Shown here one piece after another: positions 43,762 to 52,845 of a stretch of 64,000 nt of DNA. Position 1 is the first letter of the stretch. Each line of letters opens with the position of its first letter. The notes under the pieces are model-generated. The model was not told the origin of the DNA and did no database searches. It saw only the letters and a program-made list of their open reading frames with translations. Position numbers and translations under genes: made by a program. The DNA comes from Actinomycetes bacterium (GTDB lineage: Bacteria > Actinomycetota > Thermoleophilia > RBG-16-64-13): the NCBI GenBank assembly GCA_024637095.1, contig JAGXFV010000009.1:39786-103785 (forward strand), given 5' to 3'.

Positions 43762-45996
43762 GTGCGACTGATAATTAGTGAAAAGAACAATGCCGCCTCC
43801 AAGATCGCGGATATCTTGGCGGCCGGCAAAGTAACCAAGGAAGCCTTCTACAAGGTCCCCTACTACTTGTTCACGGACAAGCAGGGACGGGAGTCGGTCG
43901 CCGTGGGGCTCAAGGGCCATGTGCTTGCGGTGGATTTCCCCCCGGAGTACGCGGATTGGCGCAAGGTTGAGCCTTCGGAACTGATCGACGCTCCTTTGAT
44001 CAAAGAGGCCTCGGCCAAGTCGGTGGTGCGTGCGGTGAAGAAACTGGCCGAGGACGCCACCTCCGTGGTGATCGCTACCGACTATGATCGCGAAGGCGAG
44101 CTGATCGGTCTCGAGGCCCTTCATATCGTCGAAGAGGTCAACGAGTCGCTGCTGCGCGGGTCTCGGCGCGCGCGTTTCTCGGCCCTGACCAAGGAAGAGA
44201 TCACGCGGGCTTTCGACAAGCCCGAGCACCTCTCCGAGCCGCTCGCCATGGCCGGCGAGGCTCGGCAGGACATCGACCTTATTTGGGGGGCGACCCTCAC
44301 CCGCTTCGTTTCGCTGGCCACCTCCCGCCTGGGCAGCCAGTTCCTGAGTGTGGGCCGGGTGCAAACGCCGACGCTTGTGCTGATCGTCGATCGGGAGAAA
44401 GAGCGCCGCGCGTTCGAGCCTCAACCCTACTGGGTGGTTCGCGTCGACCTCGAAGCGGATGGCCGTAGCTTCTCGGCCAACCACAAGACCGAGAGGTTCT
44501 GGGACGAGGCCGAGGCGAAGGCGGCATTCGAGAAGCTCGCCGGGCCGGCCCAGGTGACCGGGGTTAAGCGCACACAGAAAAAGGTGGCCAGGCCCGGCCC
44601 CTTCAACACCACGGCCTACACCAGTGCGGCGACCTCGCTGGGCTTTTCGGCCGCGGCAGCGATGAACATCGCCGAGAGCTTATACATGGACGGGCTGATC
44701 AGTTACCCGCGCACCGACAACACCGTCTACCCCAACTCGCTAGATATGCGTGAGACGCTACAAGAACTCGCCGAGGGCGCTTTCGCCCGCGAGGCGGCGG
44801 AACTGCTGAGCCGCAAAGAACTGTCACCATCTCGCGGCAAGAAGCGAACCACGGATCATCCTCCGATCTATCCGACCGGCTCCGCCCGCAAAGGACAGTT
44901 GGGCGACCGGGAGTGGCGGATCTACGAGCTGGTGGTGCGCCGCTTCTTTGCGACACTGGCCGATGATGCCGTTTCCGAGTCCAACCGCATCGATCTGGAC
45001 ATCGACAAGGAGCCCTTCTTCCTGCGCGGTTCGCGGGTGCTCGAGCCGGGCTGGCTGGCCTACTATCCTTACAGCCGGCAGAAGGATACGGAACTGCCGC
45101 CTCTCAAAGAGGACGACACGGCGCGGCTGGTGGAGAAGTACCTGGACTCCAAGGAGACCCAGCCGCCCGGCCGATATGGTCAAGGGACGCTGATCGAGCT
45201 CATGGAGCAGCACAATCTGGGTACCAAGGCGACCCGCCATAACATCCTTCAGAACCTCTACGACCGCGGCTACATCCACGGCAACCCCGTGGAGCCCACG
45301 GAAACGGGGGTCAAGATGGCCGAGGCGCTCGAGGAATATGCTCCTCATATCGCTTCGCCCGAGATGACCGCACAGCTAGAGGCGGACATGGACGCCATCG
45401 CCGATAGGGCGCGTACCAAGGATGAGGTGGTGCATATCTCGCGGGAGCTGTTGCGACAGGCCTATGGTTCCCTGCAGGCAAATCGCGAGCAACTCGCCAA
45501 GAAGATATTCGAAGGCATCACCGACGATCGCATCCTAGGCGACTGCCCCAAGTGCGCCGCCGAAGGCCGGCGAAACACTGAACAAGACCGGCCTAACCGG
45601 CTGCGGATCATCCGTTCCAAGGCCAGTAAGAAGCGCTTCGTCGGCTGCGAGGGCTACCCTGATTGCGACCAGACCTACCCGCTGCCCCAGCGGGGCGAGG
45701 TCATCGCTCTCAACGAGATCTGTGCCGAGTGCGGCAGTCCGCGGATCAAGGTGATGGGCGGCAAGAGGCCCTGGGTGCTGTGCCTGGATCCTGATTGCCC
45801 CACCAAGGACGAGTACAAAGCCAAGCGGGCGGCCAAAGCCGCAGCAGCAGAGAGCAACGGAGCGAGCAAAGCCAAGAAGCCCACTACCCGCAAGACCACG
45901 GCCCGCAAGGCCACTACCCGCAAGACCACGGCCCGCAAGACCACGGCCGGCAAGGCAACGAAAAGCGCTTCGAACAAGAAGAAGTCTTCGTCATAG
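43762..45996 (+). CDS. topA: DNA topoisomerase I (type IA), archaeal-like
   Basis: A 744-residue type IA topoisomerase. It has the TOPRIM motif ATDYDREGELIG, the active-site tyrosine in LISYPRTDNTVY and a C-terminal zinc-ribbon region (CPKCAAEG...CEGYPDCDQTYP, CAECGSP...CLDPDCPT). The DYDREGELIG form and the N-terminal VGLKGHVLAVDFPPEYADW resemble archaeal TopA, whereas bacterial TopA usually has DPDREGEAI. The last 45 residues are a Lys/Thr/Ala repeat tail (PTTRKTTARKATTRKTTARK), probably binding DNA. I chose GTG at 43762 after CAGGAG; upstream in-frame codons back to 43678 look noncoding. Confidence 0.9.
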   Translation: MRLIISEKNNAASKIADILAAGKVTKEAFYKVPYYLFTDKQGRESVAVGLKGHVLAVDFPPEYADWRKVEPSELIDAPLIKEASAKSVVRAVKKLAEDATSVVIATDYDREGELIGLEALHIVEEVNESLLRGSRRARFSALTKEEITRAFDKPEHLSEPLAMAGEARQDIDLIWGATLTRFVSLATSRLGSQFLSVGRVQTPTLVLIVDREKERRAFEPQPYWVVRVDLEADGRSFSANHKTERFWDEAEAKAAFEKLAGPAQVTGVKRTQKKVARPGPFNTTAYTSAATSLGFSAAAAMNIAESLYMDGLISYPRTDNTVYPNSLDMRETLQELAEGAFAREAAELLSRKELSPSRGKKRTTDHPPIYPTGSARKGQLGDREWRIYELVVRRFFATLADDAVSESNRIDLDIDKEPFFLRGSRVLEPGWLAYYPYSRQKDTELPPLKEDDTARLVEKYLDSKETQPPGRYGQGTLIELMEQHNLGTKATRHNILQNLYDRGYIHGNPVEPTETGVKMAEALEEYAPHIASPEMTAQLEADMDAIADRARTKDEVVHISRELLRQAYGSLQANREQLAKKIFEGITDDRILGDCPKCAAEGRRNTEQDRPNRLRIIRSKASKKRFVGCEGYPDCDQTYPLPQRGEVIALNEICAECGSPRIKVMGGKRPWVLCLDPDCPTKDEYKAKRAAKAAAAESNGASKAKKPTTRKTTARKATTRKTTARKTTAGKATKSASNKKKSSS

Positions 45997-46021
45997 GACC
46001 GTCTTCTTCAGGAGGTAGACG

Positions 46022-46933
46022 ATGAACCGCACCTATTCACATCCGTCCACCGAACGCATCCAGTCGCGGGTGCACATCGACGGCATCGCCCGCCGCATGC
46101 TCCTGGTCCTCGCGCTGGCGGTGCTGATTCTCCCCCTGCTGGCGGCGAGCGCCCTGGCGCAGGAAGTGGTCACGCTGGGGGCCAACCTCGACCAGGCGCA
46201 GCGCCAGGAGATGCTGGAGCTCTTTGGGGTGACGGCGGACGAGGTGCCGGTGCTGGAGGTGACCAACCAGGAGGAGCGGGAGTACCTCGAGGGTCTCGTG
46301 CCCGACGAGCAGATCGGTTCGCGGGCCATTTCGAGCGTATACGTGGAGATTCTGGATGAGGGCGACGGCATCGACGTCCAGACGCAGAACATCACATTCG
46401 TGACCGAGCAGACTTACGCGAACGCCCTGGTAACCGCCGGCGTGACCAACGCCGACGTCTTTGCCGCCGCGCCCTTCCCGGTTTCGGGCACCGCGGCGCT
46501 GACCGGTGTGTTCAAAGCCTACGAGGAGGCCACGGGCGAACAGATCTCCGAAGAGGCCGCGCAGACGGCCACAGCGGAGCTCGTGGAAACCGCCGAGACC
46601 GGTGATGAGATTGGCGACAAGGAAGGCGTCGCCGAACTCATGCAGCGGGCCAAGGAAGAGGTGATCCGGCGCGGGCTGGACGATCCCCAGGCCGTGCGCG
46701 AGGTGGTCATCAACATCTCGAACGAGCTCAATCTCGACCTGACCGATGGTCAGATCGACCGCCTGGTGCAGATACTGATCCGCATCGAGGGCCTGGACAT
46801 CGACGTGGATCAGCTCGAGAATCAACTGCGCGATTTTGGCGAGCGGATAGGAATCTCCGGCGACGAGGCGGACGGGCTGTGGGAGCAGATCACCACCTTC
46901 TTCAAGGATCTCTGGAACTCGATCTTCGGCTAG
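46022..46933 (+). CDS. Secreted DUF1002-domain protein
   Basis: A 303-residue protein. A hydrophobic signal near residues 25-46 (LVLALAVLILPLLAASALAQ, likely cleaved after AQ) is followed by the DUF1002 pattern: TLGANLDQAQRQEMLELFGV, then ITFVTEQTYANALVTAGVTNADV and PVSGTAALTGVFKAYEEATG. Its role is not established; Gram-positive relatives are exported. ATG follows CAGGAGGTAGACG. It lies between topA and tmk without overlaps. Confidence 0.8.
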   Translation: MNRTYSHPSTERIQSRVHIDGIARRMLLVLALAVLILPLLAASALAQEVVTLGANLDQAQRQEMLELFGVTADEVPVLEVTNQEEREYLEGLVPDEQIGSRAISSVYVEILDEGDGIDVQTQNITFVTEQTYANALVTAGVTNADVFAAAPFPVSGTAALTGVFKAYEEATGEQISEEAAQTATAELVETAETGDEIGDKEGVAELMQRAKEEVIRRGLDDPQAVREVVINISNELNLDLTDGQIDRLVQILIRIEGLDIDVDQLENQLRDFGERIGISGDEADGLWEQITTFFKDLWNSIFG

Positions 46934-46937
46934 AGCC

Positions 46938-47786
46938 GTGACCGAGCAAGAAGGGCGAGTGCCGGGCCGAGACGAGCTCGGACCCGAGGAGGAGCTTCCG
47001 GTCTGCCGCGGCGGTTCGCAGCGCCCGGCGTGGGGCGAAGGCGTCGTGCAGAAGGACCCGTCGCTGTTCGCCGACGTCCCCACCTCGCCCGAGGAAATCG
47101 AACTCGACGACCGTCTGATGGCCGGCCTGGGCCATGGTTGCCGGGGGCTCTTCATCACTTTTGAGGGACTGGACGGCATCGGTAAGAGCACCCAGATGGA
47201 GCTGCTGGCCGAACGCCTGCGTGCCGCGGGGCACTCTTTGGTCACCACCCGTGAACCCGGGGGTACTGCGCTGGGGGAAGCCGTGCGCGATGCCCTGCTC
47301 ACCAAGGGTGAGGGCGAGCAAGAGATGGATCCAAAGGCGGAGGCCTTCCTCTACACCGCCGCGCGGGTGCAGTTGGTCGAGGAGGTAATCCGCCCCGCGC
47401 TGGAAGCGGGCGAGATCGTGCTCTGCGACCGCTACATCGATTCCTCGCTGGCCTACCAGGGCTACGGACGCGAATTGGGCTACGAGAACATCATCAGCAT
47501 GAACATGTGGGCGGTAAACGGGTTGCTCCCCGATCTCACCCTGGTCATGCTGGCTTCGGATGCGGTCCGGCTTCGCCGCCTGAGCGGCGCCGAGGCCGAC
47601 CGTTTGGAATCCTCCGGTGACGACTTCTTCCGGCGGGTGGAAGACGGCTATCGCCGGCTGGTGGCGGACCACCCCTACCGCCTTCGCGCGGTCGACGCGG
47701 GCGGCGACGTGCACGAGGTCGGGCAAAGAGTGCTCGAAGTCGTGCGTGAGGAGCTCGACCTCGATCTGGGCCCGCAGTCCGGCTGA
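46938..47786 (+). CDS. tmk: Thymidylate kinase with N-terminal extension
   Basis: A dTMP kinase: P-loop FEGLDGIGKSTQMELL, the DRxxxS motif CDRYIDSSLAYQGYGRELG, and TTREPGGTALGEAVRD. It makes dTDP for DNA synthesis. A normal Tmk begins near GLFITFEGLDG, so GTG 46938 gives about 68 extra residues rich in Glu/Pro. An internal ATG at 47118 would give a nearly standard protein but lacks a clear ribosome site. The start is therefore uncertain. It lies just upstream of holB, a common pairing. Confidence 0.87.
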   Translation: MTEQEGRVPGRDELGPEEELPVCRGGSQRPAWGEGVVQKDPSLFADVPTSPEEIELDDRLMAGLGHGCRGLFITFEGLDGIGKSTQMELLAERLRAAGHSLVTTREPGGTALGEAVRDALLTKGEGEQEMDPKAEAFLYTAARVQLVEEVIRPALEAGEIVLCDRYIDSSLAYQGYGRELGYENIISMNMWAVNGLLPDLTLVMLASDAVRLRRLSGAEADRLESSGDDFFRRVEDGYRRLVADHPYRLRAVDAGGDVHEVGQRVLEVVREELDLDLGPQSG

Positions 47787-47821
47787 TGCCGGCCACGACG
47801 CAAGTGCGGACCGGCTAGCCT

Positions 47822-48958
47822 GTGGCAATCTGCGCCGACGCCCTGTTTGGTGATTTGGTTGGTCAGCGGCGGCCGCGCGCCCTGCTGGAGCGGGCCCTAG
47901 AGGCCGGACCTTCGCACGCCTACCTCTTCACCGGCCCGCCCGGTGTGGGCAAGACCGAAGCGGCCCTCGCCTTCGCGGCGGCTCTGTGCTGCAACGAGGG
48001 CGGCTGCGGGGTTTGCCCCGTGTGCCGCCGGGTGCGCGAGGGCATCCATCCAGACGTTGACCTGGTCTCGCCCGAGGGGACCTTCATCACCGTCGACCAG
48101 ATCCGCGAGATCAACCGCGAAACCTCTCTGAGGCCCTTCGAGTCCCGCTCGCGGGTGACCATCATCACCGAAGCCGAAGCCATGAATACGCCGGCGGCCA
48201 ACGCCTTCCTCAAGACTCTGGAAGAGCCCCCGCCGCACGCCTACTTCGTGCTGGTGACCAACGCGGTCGAACGCCTGCTGCCCACGATCGTCTCGCGCTG
48301 CCAGCGCGTTGCCTTCCAGCCGGCGCCCGCGCAGGAGCTGGAGGCATATCTCCACCGGTGCTGCCAAGTAACCGACCTGGAAGCCAGATCGTACGCCCGC
48401 GCCTCCGAAGGCAGTCCGTCCTACGCCCGCCGTCTGGCCGAGTCCGCTGCGGCCCGCGAACACCGTGACCAACTGATTAGCTGGGCCCGCCGGGTGCCCG
48501 AGGCCTCCTTCTACGACCTGGAGGTGGCCACCGACGAGATACTGGCTTCGCTCGAGCATCTGGGCGAGGAACGAGCCGCCGAATTGGAGACGGCCCGCGA
48601 GAGGCAACGGGAGTGGGCGGGCGACGCCAGAGCGCGCAACCGCATAGAGAAACTCTTCGATCAGCGCATCAAGCGTGAGCGCCGACGGGCTCAGGCGGAC
48701 GGGCTGGCCGATGTGCTCCGGGTGTTCGCCGGTTGGTATCGCGACCTGGCCACCGTGGCCGTGGGGGCGGACGAAGCGGCCCTCAACCAGGACTATCTCT
48801 ACGAGCTGAGGAACAGCGCCTTTGCCGGGATGGTCCCCGGTTACCTCGGGGCGGTGGACGCGGTCAAAAGGGCGCAGGAGCGTTTTCGCTATAATGTGGA
48901 CGCGAAGTGCACTCTCGAGGACATGCTCCTCGCCATCAAGGAGGCCCTCCTTCCGTGA
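47822..48958 (+). CDS. holB: DNA polymerase III delta' subunit
   Basis: A 378-residue clamp-loader ATPase. It has FGDLVGQRRPRALLERAL, Walker A TGPPGVGKTEAAL, zinc ligands CCNEGGCGVCPVC, LKTLEEPPPHAYFVLVT, and SRC in VSRCQRVAF as the remnant sensor. Loads the sliding clamp together with tau and delta. GTG start at 47822; the end overlaps ricT by four bases (GTGA). Confidence 0.9.
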   Translation: MAICADALFGDLVGQRRPRALLERALEAGPSHAYLFTGPPGVGKTEAALAFAAALCCNEGGCGVCPVCRRVREGIHPDVDLVSPEGTFITVDQIREINRETSLRPFESRSRVTIITEAEAMNTPAANAFLKTLEEPPPHAYFVLVTNAVERLLPTIVSRCQRVAFQPAPAQELEAYLHRCCQVTDLEARSYARASEGSPSYARRLAESAAAREHRDQLISWARRVPEASFYDLEVATDEILASLEHLGEERAAELETARERQREWAGDARARNRIEKLFDQRIKRERRRAQADGLADVLRVFAGWYRDLATVAVGADEAALNQDYLYELRNSAFAGMVPGYLGAVDAVKRAQERFRYNVDAKCTLEDMLLAIKEALLP

Positions 48959-50157
48959 CCGACGTCGTCGGCGTAGTTTTTGAACCTGGAGGAAAAGTCT
49001 ACTACTTCGATCCCGGCAACATGTCGCTGGGTAAGGGGGAGCAGGTCGTCGTCCAGACCGCCCAGGGCAACGAGATGGGACAGGTAGTTCAGCTGCCCCA
49101 CGAAGTGTCCCCGGAGCAAATCCAGGCGCCGCTCAAACGCGTCGTGCGGCCGGCCGACGCCGAGGACCTGCGGATCGTGGCCGAGAACGAACGTCTCAAG
49201 GAATCCTTTCTGCAAACCTGCCGCGAGCTGATCGAGAAGCACGGTCTCGACATGAAACTGGTCGACGCGGAGATCGCCTTCGAGGGCGGCAAGGTCACCT
49301 TTCACTTCTACGCCGACGAACGAGTGGACTTCCGGTCGCTGGTGGCCGAACTGGCGCGGACGCTCAAGCGCCGGATAGAACTGCGGCAGATCGGAGCTCG
49401 GGAAGAGGCGAGGTTGATCGGGGGCATGGGACCTTGCGGCCGCAAGCTCTGCTGCTGCTCCTTCGGCGTGAGCCAGGACCCGGTCTCGATCCGCATGGCC
49501 AAGGAACAGCAACTCCCGCTGAATCCCACCAAGATCTCCGGACTCTGCGGCCGCCTGATGTGCTGCCTCAAATACGAGCAGGATCAGTACGTGGAGTTTC
49601 GCAAGACCGCGCCGCGCTGTGGCACGCGGGTCGAGACTTCGGCGGGCCTGGGGACCGTCGTCGCGCATAAGGTGCCGAAGGCCGCGGTGGCGGTGCGCTT
49701 CGAGGACGGCGAGACGGTGGACTTCCCCGTGGTCACCTGCAACTGCGGCGACAAACCCTGCCTGGTGGTCGAACGCTGCGAGGCGGAGGAGGGCCCGTGG
49801 CCCTCCGAGGACGAGGAAGCCTTGACCGGCGAAGGGGCCTCGAGCGACGCATGCGACCAACCCCTATGGCAGCGGGACCCAGATGCCCGGCGGGACGATC
49901 TGGGGAACCTCGAAGACGGCCCGGCCGACGGAGTCACCGACACCGAAGACGAGGAACACGGAAAGCTGGCTTCGGCCGAGGGCAAATCCCGCCCGGCGTC
50001 ATCTTCGCCTCAGGTGGCGAACTCCTCCGACGAGGGCGCCGATTCGCGGCCGCAGCGCGGCCGAGGCCGCTCGCGCCGCCGCCGAAAGTCGCGCTCATCG
50101 CGGTCGCAAAGGGGTAACGGCAGGAATTCCGGGAGCTCCGGAGGAGAGGGCCGTTAG
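48955..50157 (+). CDS. ricT: RicT/YaaT-family (PSP1 C-terminal domain) protein
   Basis: A 400-residue protein. The first 270 residues match YaaT: VVGVVFEPGGKVYYFDPG, HFYADERVDFRSLVAEL, GGMGPCGRKLCCCSFG and LCGRLMCCLKYEQD. The Cys-rich segments are characteristic. In Bacillus the homologue forms an Fe-S complex with RicA and RicF affecting RNase Y. Residues 290-400 are a long acidic then Ser/Arg-rich disordered tail. GTG at 48955 overlaps the holB stop. The holB-ricT order is the usual one. Confidence 0.88.
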   Translation: MTDVVGVVFEPGGKVYYFDPGNMSLGKGEQVVVQTAQGNEMGQVVQLPHEVSPEQIQAPLKRVVRPADAEDLRIVAENERLKESFLQTCRELIEKHGLDMKLVDAEIAFEGGKVTFHFYADERVDFRSLVAELARTLKRRIELRQIGAREEARLIGGMGPCGRKLCCCSFGVSQDPVSIRMAKEQQLPLNPTKISGLCGRLMCCLKYEQDQYVEFRKTAPRCGTRVETSAGLGTVVAHKVPKAAVAVRFEDGETVDFPVVTCNCGDKPCLVVERCEAEEGPWPSEDEEALTGEGASSDACDQPLWQRDPDARRDDLGNLEDGPADGVTDTEDEEHGKLASAEGKSRPASSSPQVANSSDEGADSRPQRGRGRSRRRRKSRSSRSQRGNGRNSGSSGGEGR

Positions 50158-50269
50158 CTGCGGGCCTTCGGGCCGCCGCTTCCTTGCCAACCCACACCGC
50201 AGACTCTAAACTACATCGGCGCCGGGGCGGAACGGCCCCGTCCGGCCACCACCCGCGCCACATGATCGC

Positions 50270-50342
50270 GCCGACGTAGCTCAGTTGGTAGAGCAGCTCA
50301 CTCGTAATGAGCAGGTCAGGGGTTCGAGTCCCCTCGTCGGCT
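50270..50342 (+). tRNA. tRNA-Thr (anticodon CGU)
   Basis: The acceptor strands GCCGACG (50270-50276) and CGTCGGC (50335-50341) pair perfectly, with discriminator T. The D-arm TAGCTCAGTTGGTAGAGCA, a five-pair anticodon stem GCTCA/TGAGC around CTCGTAA, and the T-loop GGTTCGAGTCC are canonical. The anticodon is CGT at 50303-50305. No CCA is encoded. An integrase gene follows 220 bases downstream, so the 3' end of this tRNA is the likely integration site. Confidence 0.95.
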
Positions 50343-50561
50343 TCCCTCTCTTCTGGCGAAAAACCACGCTAAGTCCGCTCTGCAAGGGCCATTGTAGCGC
50401 CTCTAGCATCTTCCCGCAACTTCCCGTAAGATACCTCGCATGACCCGTGAATATCCCAATTCTGCTTACGTATTGCTTACGCGAAAGCCCCCGGAGACCT
50501 GGGCACTTCTCCTTCCTGGTTGGACCGTTGCGGCCAGCGTAAGCAAACAAGAGGGTAGAGC
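50343..50561. other. Region between tRNA-Thr and integrase with short repeats (possible attachment and arm sites)
   Basis: This 219-base gap holds no gene. It contains two adjacent copies of CTTCCCGYAA (50410-50429), and TGCTTACG at 50463-50470 and 50474-50481 with an inverted copy CGTAAGCA at 50538-50545. Such short direct and inverted repeats near a tyrosine integrase gene are typical arm-type or regulatory binding sites. The crossover site itself is probably the tRNA 3' end. Confidence 0.45.
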
Positions 50562-51977
50562 GTGCCAAAGCTGACAAAGAGGGTAGTCGACGCGGCCGAT
50601 CACCGAGGGATCCTCGAGGCCGCGGACGCGAAGGCGGTAGAGCAGGGGCGCCGGCCTGCTACGCCCACTCGTGACGCCTTCCTGTGGGACGAACAGCTCC
50701 CCGGCTTCGGCCTCCGCGTTACTGCCGGCGGTGTGAAGTCCTTCATTCTCCAGTACAGGGACCGGCAGAACCGAAGCCGACGGCTGACGCTTGGCCGATA
50801 TGGACCGCTCACGGCGGAAGCGGCCCGAGACGAGGCCCGGAAGGTGCTCGGAGACGTGGCCCGCGGTGAGAACCCGGCCGCGGAGCGCCGCGCGGTGGTG
50901 GAGGCGGCCCAGGCGGAAGCGCCCTACCTCCCGACCGTGGCGGACCTGGCCGAGCGCTACATGGAGGAACACGCGAAGCCCTATAAAGCCACGAAGAGTG
51001 TAGCCGGAGACCGCCACAAGCTCGATAAGTACATCCTGCCGCGGCTCCGGGAGGTTCCCGTGGCGGACGTGGCCCATGAGGACGTGAAAGCGCTCAAGCT
51101 GGAGATGAAGGACACTCCGCCCCAGGCGAACCAGGTGCTCGCCCTCCTCTCTAAGATGTTCACGCTTGCTGAGGAGTGGAGCCTCGAGAAGGGCTCGCCC
51201 TGGTACGGCGTCCGCCCTCCCGGGTCTAACCCGGTCCGCTACGTGCGGAAGTACAAGGAAGAGTCCCGGCAGCGCTACCTGTCTACTGAGGAGCTCGCCC
51301 AACTGGGGACCGCTCTTCGAAAGCTCGAGGCGGTGGAGGGAGCGCCGGGTAAGAACGGAAAGCCGCGGAAGGCCGAACACTGGAGCGGGTTCCTGGCCGT
51401 GCGGCTTCTGCTTCTGACTGGCGCCCGCCTCGGAGAGATCCTCTCCCTTCGCTGGGAATATGTAGACCTCGAGCGCGGTTTCCTCAACCTGCCCGAGTCA
51501 AAGACGGGGGCGAAGGTGATAACGCTGGGCTCGCCGGCGGTGAAACTCCTCAAAGAGGCGCCGCGGAAGAAGGGGAGCCCGTGGGTATGTCCGAGCCCGA
51601 AGGCGCCCGGCCAGCACCTCCAGGACATCAAGAGACTGTGGGCGCGGCTGAAAGCACAGGTGACGGCCCAGCAGCTCGAGGCGGAGAAAGAAGGCACGCG
51701 CAAACGCTCAGAGCGCGTGAGTATCGCGGACGTCCGCCTCCACGATCTCCGGCATACCTTCGCCAGCGTGGGCGCGGGCGCGAGCCTCGGTCTCCCCCTG
51801 GTGGGCGCCCTTCTCGGCCACAAGCAGACCGCCACAACGGAGAGATACGCTCACTTAGCGAATGATCCGGTGAAGCAGGCGGCCGGCGTGATCGCCGGCC
51901 ATATCGCCGCGGTGCTCGAGGGGAAGCCGCCGGCGGAAGTGTTGCAGCTCGAGCAGCGGAAGGGGGCCAAGTCATGA
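50562..51977 (+). CDS. Tyrosine recombinase / integrase (P4-like)
   Basis: A 471-residue integrase. The N-terminus has a DUF4102-like domain (LWDEQLPGFGLRVTAGGVKS, RRLTLGRYGPLTAEAARDEA). The catalytic domain has R in LLTGARLGEILSLRW, HxxR in LHDLRHTFASV, the later H in LLGHKQTATT and the nucleophile Tyr in ERYAHLAND. It inserts mobile elements, usually at a tRNA 3' end; the tRNA-Thr lies directly upstream in the same direction. GTG start at 50562 with GAGGGTAG before it. Its stop overlaps the next gene. Confidence 0.92.
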   Translation: MPKLTKRVVDAADHRGILEAADAKAVEQGRRPATPTRDAFLWDEQLPGFGLRVTAGGVKSFILQYRDRQNRSRRLTLGRYGPLTAEAARDEARKVLGDVARGENPAAERRAVVEAAQAEAPYLPTVADLAERYMEEHAKPYKATKSVAGDRHKLDKYILPRLREVPVADVAHEDVKALKLEMKDTPPQANQVLALLSKMFTLAEEWSLEKGSPWYGVRPPGSNPVRYVRKYKEESRQRYLSTEELAQLGTALRKLEAVEGAPGKNGKPRKAEHWSGFLAVRLLLLTGARLGEILSLRWEYVDLERGFLNLPESKTGAKVITLGSPAVKLLKEAPRKKGSPWVCPSPKAPGQHLQDIKRLWARLKAQVTAQQLEAEKEGTRKRSERVSIADVRLHDLRHTFASVGAGASLGLPLVGALLGHKQTATTERYAHLANDPVKQAAGVIAGHIAAVLEGKPPAEVLQLEQRKGAKS

Positions 51978-52765
51978 CCGATGATGGCAACACGCCGCGC
52001 CCGCTGACGTCCAAGGAATTCCGAGCGGAATACGCCGACAATCTTTTGAACGCGGCACAATTCGAAAACTCGTATTCCTCAGATGAGCTAGAGAGGATCG
52101 CGATAGCGCTGGAAGCCCACCTTCGCGATGAGTTAGCACTATCACCGGAAGAGCTGAAACAGATCGAACAGACAGTCCAAAGCGGGCTCCCCCTTGAGGA
52201 CTTCGTTTCCTCTCGCGAGAGGCATTACCTCATTTTTCAATTGGCGATGTTGCCCCGTATGTGGCGCACCCTCCGTCACGTTGAGCAGGAATCCCAGGTT
52301 GAGGACTGGAGGCGGCAGCTAAAGCGGTTGAGACGACTTAGCGCTCAACTGGCTGAGGAGTTAGACAGTCTCCCGCCGATAGTCAGAAACAGCATCGAGG
52401 CTTACGAAGTCGATGAGGACGCGGGTGGGGGGATGTCGGATGGCGTTGATATTGACCGGCTCGGCTCGTTACTGGCGGAGACCCATAGGCTCGCTTCTGA
52501 ACAACTAGAGCGAGGTATAGCGGCTTCTCGAAAAGGACCAAAGGTTGAGTCTTCTCGGAAGCTATTCATTACTAGCGTAATTATTCTGTGGGAGGGGCTC
52601 ACGGGAGAACCGGCCGGTTATACGTGGGACGAAGTCGCCGAATGCTACAAGGGTCCCTTTCTCGAATTCGCCTACGCTGTCGCTTCCCCTGTAATGGATG
52701 ATTACAACGCACGCGATTTCGTGGAGTGGGTTAAGAAGGGTAGGGCAGCGAAAGCCGGTCCCTAG
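51974..52765 (+). CDS. Hypothetical protein of the integrated element
   Basis: A 263-residue protein that I do not recognise. It appears mostly helical, with an acidic N-terminal part (SSDELERIAIALEAHLRDELAL) and a C-terminal part containing KLFITSVIILWEGLTGEPAG and GPFLEFAYAVASPVMDDYNA. No signal peptide or catalytic motif is evident. It is coupled to the integrase (ATGA at 51974), suggesting cotranscription. It lies in the cargo position beside the integrase, where accessory functions often sit. Confidence 0.75.
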   Translation: MTDDGNTPRPLTSKEFRAEYADNLLNAAQFENSYSSDELERIAIALEAHLRDELALSPEELKQIEQTVQSGLPLEDFVSSRERHYLIFQLAMLPRMWRTLRHVEQESQVEDWRRQLKRLRRLSAQLAEELDSLPPIVRNSIEAYEVDEDAGGGMSDGVDIDRLGSLLAETHRLASEQLERGIAASRKGPKVESSRKLFITSVIILWEGLTGEPAGYTWDEVAECYKGPFLEFAYAVASPVMDDYNARDFVEWVKKGRAAKAGP

Positions 52766-52845
52766 TCCCCGATTCACTGCCTTATCTTTATTCCCGCCTA
52801 GTCCTTAGCCTTACCTTCAAGGTGATTCTAGACTTGGAGGTTTTT

